From positions 1-26,428 of the forward strand of contig JACGCK010000417.1 in the NCBI GenBank assembly GCA_014925825.1: 26,428 nt of DNA. Direction: 5' to 3'. The stretch's first letter is position 1, and the number at the start of each line of letters is the position of its first letter. The position numbers were made by a program, and so were the translations under genes. Positions 21,798-26,428 of the stretch are shown piece after piece. The notes beneath the pieces are model-generated. The model searched no databases. It was given only the letters and a program-made list of their open reading frames with translations, and was not told where the DNA came from. The stretch comes from Pholiota molesta. Lineage: Eukaryota > Basidiomycota > Agaricomycetes > Agaricales > Strophariaceae.

Positions 21798-22399
21798 TCA
21801 ACTGGTCGCCTGACTTCTCTCACCGTTCGCGTATGGCATGTCCAAATGCCTCGACCAATTGCACCATTTCGCTGGGGTGAGATATGTCAATGGGTGGGCT
21901 TTGGCATTGTCAATCTCAGAGAGCCGCTGGACCATCTGCGCTGTCACCGTGCGATCGAATTTGCTTCATTTGCAAATATATTAGAGCTCGGTAAACTCAC
22001 TAACATGCATATGGTCTTCAACTTGGAGGCCTTCGTGAATCGTCGGTCTGTCTCGGTACGGATCAACGACCCCGTGGCCGTCTATTAACTGGCCGGTGTT
22101 CTCTGGATGACAATCTGGATTAAGGAACGCTGTGGTGGTGAACCGGGTCCATTTAATATTTGTCAAGCGAGTCGAAATCCGCGGAATCACTCACTGTCTC
22201 CAGAATTCCGGGTTCCTACTCTGCTCCTCATGTTATCACTAGTTGACCCAGCTTCCGGTGCCACCGCATCTTCAGCAGCGTAGCTGGCGCCTTTTGGCGA
22301 GCGGTAATATTGCGCCTCGATTTTCTGCGGTTCTTCTGTTGCAAGTCCGGAAAGTCGGAATTGCGGGATGCAATGAGCCAGAACTTGAGGCGCGGTCAT
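21798..22399 (-). CDS. Hypothetical protein, three exons, family not recognised
   Basis: I do not recognise this protein. Exons 22399-22195, 22129-22001 and 21940-21798 join in frame to 158 aa. Both introns (65 and 60 bp) begin with a perfect GTGAGT, end in CAG and interrupt an A|CG Thr codon, which argues for a real gene. Visible segments are LAHCIPQFRLSGLATEEPQK, TFLNPDCHPENTGQLIDGHG, DPYRDRPTIHEGLQVEDHMH and, in the last exon, QMVQRLSEIDNAKAHPLTYL plus a Trp-rich AKWCNWSRHLD. It is His/Asp/Pro-rich with no signal peptide or membrane segment. The frame stays open upstream of the chosen ATG to about 22522 without another ATG, so an upstream exon is possible. Confidence 0.5.
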
Positions 22400-22889
22400 T
22401 TCTTCAATAAACTCTGATGGCCGATGACTTGGGCGTGATTGGTCTGACTGCGTGATATTCAAACTGGGTTGAAGAGGTTGTGAAGATGTTTGAAAGGAAA
22501 AGTGGGTGGGTGATCTGTTCAATCACTTTTTGGAGACCAAGGTGGAAGTTTAGGCTCTTGTTCGTTCAAGCGCCCTTGCTTTCGACAAAACTAAATACTG
22601 CTTTTTTCAAGTAATTTATTTATCTTTCAGTTCAATTCTAATTGTTTGGACAAACTTGGACTCTGAGATCATATCCAAGCTAATGCACCTTCTAACTTTC
22701 ATTTTAGTGATATAAATATACTGGCTTGAATCATCGTATAGCAGAAATAACTAGGAATGCTACTTTAAGAGAAAAGTTGTGATGTTTGTGATGAGATGAA
22801 CGGAGGAAGATGCCCAGGATGTCAACGAAAGAATTAGTCAGAGCTTGAAAAGTAACAGCCTAATAAGAATAACTACAGTCTTGATATTT
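22400..22889. other. Intergenic, AT-rich, 490 bp
   Basis: Upstream of the hypothetical minus-strand gene. I see no supported gene, repeat or RNA. Confidence 0.5.
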
Positions 22890-23118
22890 TTATCGACCTG
22901 CTGTTGTATGCGGTAGATATAGATATCGATTCGGCCGAGCGCCTGATGGTGACTTGGCCAGAAACTCCGCAAGAAGCGAGTCAAGAGTCGTTATCTTGCG
23001 CTGATTACTCGGAGATGAAAGCAAGGGCACAACGTCGAAAGCGAAATGATACAGATTAGCCCAAGAGGCCTGAAATTCAGAGGCCAATTCCCGATGCGGA
23101 TGAATCAGAGAGCGACAT
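22890..23118 (-). pseudogene. Doubtful small ORF with one frame break
   Basis: A minus-strand open frame ending at 22890 encodes protein-like sequence (SEFQASWANLYHFAFDVVPL, KITTLDSLLAEFLAKSP, NRYLYLPHTTAGR). It has no ATG in its own frame. An ATG at 23118 opens another frame (MSLSDSSASG) that would join it if one extra base were present near 23086-23091 (an AA/TT pair). It could be a small real gene with a sequencing error, a decayed gene, an exon of an unseen gene, or chance. No family is recognised. Confidence 0.25.
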
Positions 23119-23613
23119 GACGCGGGTGCTGACTAGAATATGCCAGAGTATGCAACTTGATGCAAGGTGTAAATAGAGCTGGGAGGCTGATGACAGGACA
23201 GCACTAGACTATGGGATCCTCAATGCGGCTGAGATAGAGTAATGTGCGAAGGAGGTGGGAGTGGCCTGACCGTGGCAGCTTGGGATGGGGCCGGGATATA
23301 GAACGTGCGTTGAGTAATGAGCTGGCGAGCTAAACATGCGTGGAAGTGGGAAAGAAAGAAAGGCTATTTAAATCCGGGGAAGACGTTGCACGTTCGACGG
23401 CGACAGTCATGCGGAATCCCAAATCACGGCATGTTCCGGACGCTGGCACGTGGAGGGCAATTCTGAGCGCAAGTGCCGCTGATATCATAACTTGCTTCAG
23501 ACGAAACATTGGTGGACCTCCTCCCCAGGCTATACACGCTTCCCACCACCCCCCTCCCCGCCGCCCAGCCCCTTTTTCTCCTTTCGCCCGCGCCACGAGC
23601 CCCCACGCCCCGC
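23119..23613. other. Upstream region of inositol phosphate kinase gene
   Basis: The interval before the kinase start. It contains a possible TATA element TATTTAAAT at 23365-23373 and a CACGTG at 23447-23452. The last 100 bp are C-rich, as in many fungal leaders. The kinase frame is open upstream to 23509 but only with a TTG, so I prefer the ATG at 23614. Confidence 0.5.
23447..23452. promoter_or_regulatory. CACGTG motif upstream of the Kcs1-like gene
   Basis: E-box core about 165 bp before the kinase start codon. It is the core of Pho4 sites in yeast; use here is speculative. Confidence 0.35.
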
Positions 23614-26428
23614 ATGGCATCCGCCTTCGATGCAAGGCATGCAAAACAACCCCAGTATCGTTTTCCGCTCTCGCCACCCAGCTCCGGTAATGTCACTGCA
23701 CATTCTTCTCCCCGTCTGTCGCCAACCCATTTCGACGACTCACCAGTTGAAGAGTTTTTTCGTCCCTCCACCGCGCCGTCGTTCCGCCAGTCCCACTCCC
23801 TCACCTCCGTGCGCTCAGGCAAACAGCGCGCGACTTCGAATACATCCGACTCAGATGGCTACAATACCGAGAAATCGTCGTCTCGGAGACGCAGGAAAGC
23901 CATGTCCAGAGCACTCACACTTCCTTCTGGTCTAGTCTCAACCCACAAAGCCCCCCCAACCCGCTCGCCCACAAAGCCCCTCAGACCGCTATCTCGCACT
24001 TCAAGTATCTCAAGTTCGGGCTCCTCTTCCTCTTCTCCTACCGATGGGGACATACTTCTTGCCCCTCATACTAGCTCCGGGATGGGTAGAAAGGTTGCCG
24101 CAACTCTTCAGCTGTTCAAGGAAACCTCTGGTCCATCCGAAGAACAAGCCGCTGGCGAGCCCTCTTCAAGCCGCAATGAAGCTCTAGGAGCCCGGAGAGT
24201 GGAACCTTTTCGCGATGTAGAAGATGTGGCTGAAGCGTTCGAATTTGTAAAGCGATCCGAATGGCCGGACCGCGAAAGCGCCGCTGTCAGACGAGAAAGG
24301 AGCATGACAACACTGGAACGTGTACGGACTAGGGAAAACGTCAGTAATGACCAGGAGACTGGGGGTAAAAAGTTCTTGGTGCGCGAACCATCGACATCGG
24401 ATGTGTCGCAATGGCGTCGGGATCATGTCATAGGTCGAGGAAGACGGCGCGAGCGTGCCATAGACGATCTTGCTGATGATACAGATACACGTTCTGAACT
24501 TCCACTATCAACTATCAACACTTTTCATGAAACTTCACCTATATACATTCGCCCTCGTTCGCGTGCGTATCCTCCCTCTCCTTCTCCTTCCCGTTCTCCG
24601 ACCAGTCGTATAACTTTGTCTCGCCACATCCCAGAGGCCCCTTGTTCCGAGCCTGTTCTACCTACATTGCCCCCAATCCGTACCACTCCACGACATTCTC
24701 GATCTCCTACCCCCGTTCGCGCAGCGCATCATCCAGAATCATACTCCGCTCCTATCTCTCCCGTCGGGACTTCGCCTTGGTCAACAGACGATGAATCCAA
24801 TTGGGAAACTGCTTCTGCCACATCAACAGCCGCTTCGAATACATCCACCTATGGCCATACTGACGCAGAAGATAGCACATACCCCTCGGCTCTTCATCAT
24901 TTGTCACATGGACTTGACAAACAAGATCGCTTCTTTGGGCTTGACGATGGTGAAGTGCTGAACAACGCACCTTTGAAGGCCTTGGATGATGAGACACTTG
25001 CTCTCGATTTCAACGTGCCCGAAGAACGCCTTCCTCATATTCCCCTTCGGCCGTTTCGAAATCAGGTTGGCGGACACAGCGCCATCTACAAGTTTACGAA
25101 ACAGGCTGTTTGCAAGGTTCGAACAAACCTCACGTATCCTTCAATTTAGCTGATTTCTCTACATTTCCTCCCCTTGATTATTAGCCGCTTGTATCCCGAG
25201 AAAACCTTTTCTACGAATCTGTAGAGCGCGAAGCACCCCCTCTTCTTGACTTCATCCCGCGGTATCTCGGGGTCATGTTGGTTAGTTATCGCGTGTTCCA
25301 AAAGCCTTGCATGCCGATCAGTCGACAACTCCTCGATCTCATGGACACCCTCTCTTGATTCTACCTTCAAAGAGGATACTAAGCAAGCATCTCCATCGAA
25401 AGTCGCCCCTAGCGATGTTTTGGATCATCCTGTCTTCGAAGAGAACGCTCCGACTGATACTGGATGAGGCAGAGATGCCAGAGGTTGTTCTTGACCGCAA
25501 TCGCCACATTATTCAGAATGGATGCTTCGTGGCGGGCGGAATCGATCCCTTTCTTATTCCAACGACCGGTCTTCATTTATTGCACAGCGCAAGTTGCAAC
25601 CTCACCGCACCTCCCCAGAAGCACAGCATCAAGTCCAGACCTTGCAACGACACCACCACATCCAAGTGAATATGGCAGATTCCGTCCAAGCCCCTATCCT
25701 ATCCCCATTTGGAACGGCAGATGTAGGTGCAGACGCGCCCACGCCTGTTAATTCGCCCAAACAGGGCGCAAATGCCTTCCCATCACGTCTGGCTGGGAGA
25801 ACGGTGTCAGAACATCACGGAGCTGGCGCGCCCATTCTTGAAGAGGACGGCACTCCATCCCGTCCGACGATGAGGCCGTTCAACTCGGAGCGAGCTATTC
25901 CCGGCGCGCAGTGGTTTGGAGGCACAGGCTCGACCATGGTCAACACGAAACTCAAGGATCACGTTTTCAGCCGGTTCTACGGCGGTTCAGAAAGCGGTTC
26001 GACCAACGCTCTGTTGATTCTCGCGAACGGAGGACGAAGGCGACGCTGACGCCCGAGTCGGATCCTACTAGACGACACCCATCGCGCACTCGTAGGAAGC
26101 TTTTTCGTCATTCGGAACGAGGGTCTACTTCGTTGCCGGAAGGGTCTGAGAGATCCTTCGACGTATACAAAGCGATTCCACGCTGCGCAGCCCAGAAAAA
26201 GTGTCGCGTCTGTTGGAGGACAAAGAAAGGCCATATGCGGGGAACCAGGTCTAACAAGAACTGCTCTGGAGGATTTGCACTTTGGTCAGTCTCCTCCTGC
26301 GCCTTCCTCTCTTCGAGGAAGAAGCCGCTCAAGTCACTCGAAGAAAAACGGATGCCGATTCCACTTCAGCGTTCATTTACTCAGCAATCCATCATTCACG
26401 AGCAGATCCCATTTGAACCTCCTGTTAC
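23614..26428 (+). CDS. KCS1: Inositol hexakisphosphate kinase, Kcs1-like (3' end outside window, multiple frame breaks)
   Basis: Makes inositol pyrophosphates (IP7) from IP6, signalling phosphate and energy status. Exon 1 (23614-25116, 501 codons) is fully open: a long Ser/Arg/Pro-rich disordered region, then from about residue 478 the kinase N-lobe (PFRNQVGGHSAIYKF, KQAVCK). A 68-bp intron (25117-25184) leads in phase into PLVSRENLFYESVERE and DFIPRYLGVMLV. Downstream, family-like sequence (EMPEVVLDRNRHII, then EWMLRGG, then LKDHVFS, then LRRFRKRFD, then EILRRIQSDSTL, then TALEDLHFG) continues but hops between all three frames near 25290, 25513, 25970, 26150 and 26240, with possible extra shifts near 25350 and 25466. 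The catalytic PxxxDxKxG motif would lie beyond the window. Either the sequence is error-rich here or the gene is broken. Confidence 0.82.

Noticed and set aside
21672..22088. Plus-strand open frame of 138 codons after the Fhl1-like gene
   Set aside because: It starts at TTG, has no family motifs and is antisense to the spliced minus-strand gene, whose introns and exon joins are far better supported.
25117..25130. GGTTCGAACAAACC, resembling a tRNA B-box
   Set aside because: It is the start of an in-phase intron. There is no A-box, acceptor stem or cloverleaf around it.
25307..25669. Continuous frame of 120 codons inside the Kcs1-like gene taken as a separate gene
   Set aside because: It contains EMPEVVLDRNRHII, which belongs to the kinase. 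It is one frame segment of that broken gene, not an independent ORF.

Overview
The window is ordinary nuclear chromosome from a filamentous basidiomycete, most likely an agaricomycete mushroom. The evidence is dense spliced genes on both strands, very short GT-AG introns (mostly 49-69 bp), short intergenic gaps, and fungal-type families: a NirB-NirD fused nitrite reductase, an Fhl1-like FHA/forkhead factor, a Vfa1 homologue and a Kcs1-type inositol phosphate kinase. I rebuilt exons by hand from splice signals, reading-frame continuity and remembered family motifs. For every complete gene the exon lengths sum to a multiple of three. The nitrite reductase is one base short of continuous. No species can be named from this sequence.

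Layout, left to right: 3' part of nitrite reductase (1-1640, +); dUTPase (1963-2676, +); mitochondrial GatC (2781-3245, -) head-to-head with a mitochondrial ribosomal mS34-like protein (3375-3846, +); secreted M43 metalloprotease (4374-5608, -); a 1.5 kb gap; ACBD5/Atg37-like acyl-CoA-binding tail-anchored protein (7104-8760, +); class III alcohol dehydrogenase, i.e. glutathione-dependent formaldehyde dehydrogenase (8916-10730, -), divergent from Vfa1 (11053-11705, +); a large polyQ/RGG protein of unknown function (12160-15965, +); eIF2B delta (16409-18036, +); mitochondrial fission process protein 1, MTP18 (18149-18956, -), divergent from an Fhl1-like transcription factor (19112-21471, +); an unrecognised three-exon gene (21798-22399, -); a doubtful small ORF (22890-23118, -); and the 5' part of an inositol hexakisphosphate kinase (23614 to window end, +).

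The genes do not form a metabolic cluster. Most are housekeeping: nitrogen assimilation, nucleotide hygiene, mitochondrial translation and shape, ESCRT/Vps4 regulation, translation initiation, ribosomal gene control and inositol pyrophosphate signalling. The main regulatory theme is shared divergent promoters: gatC/mS34 (129 bp), formaldehyde dehydrogenase/VFA1 (322 bp, with three tandem GATAA motifs) and MTP18/FHL1 (155 bp, with CACGTG).

I see no mobile element, CRISPR array, tRNA, rRNA or novel defence system. The points worth a second look are apparent single-base frame breaks in nitrite reductase and, more densely, in the 3' part of the inositol phosphate kinase; two microexons (14 and 10 nt); the disordered polyQ/RGG protein with an uncharacterised C-terminal region; and genes that simple ORF calling would miss or split.
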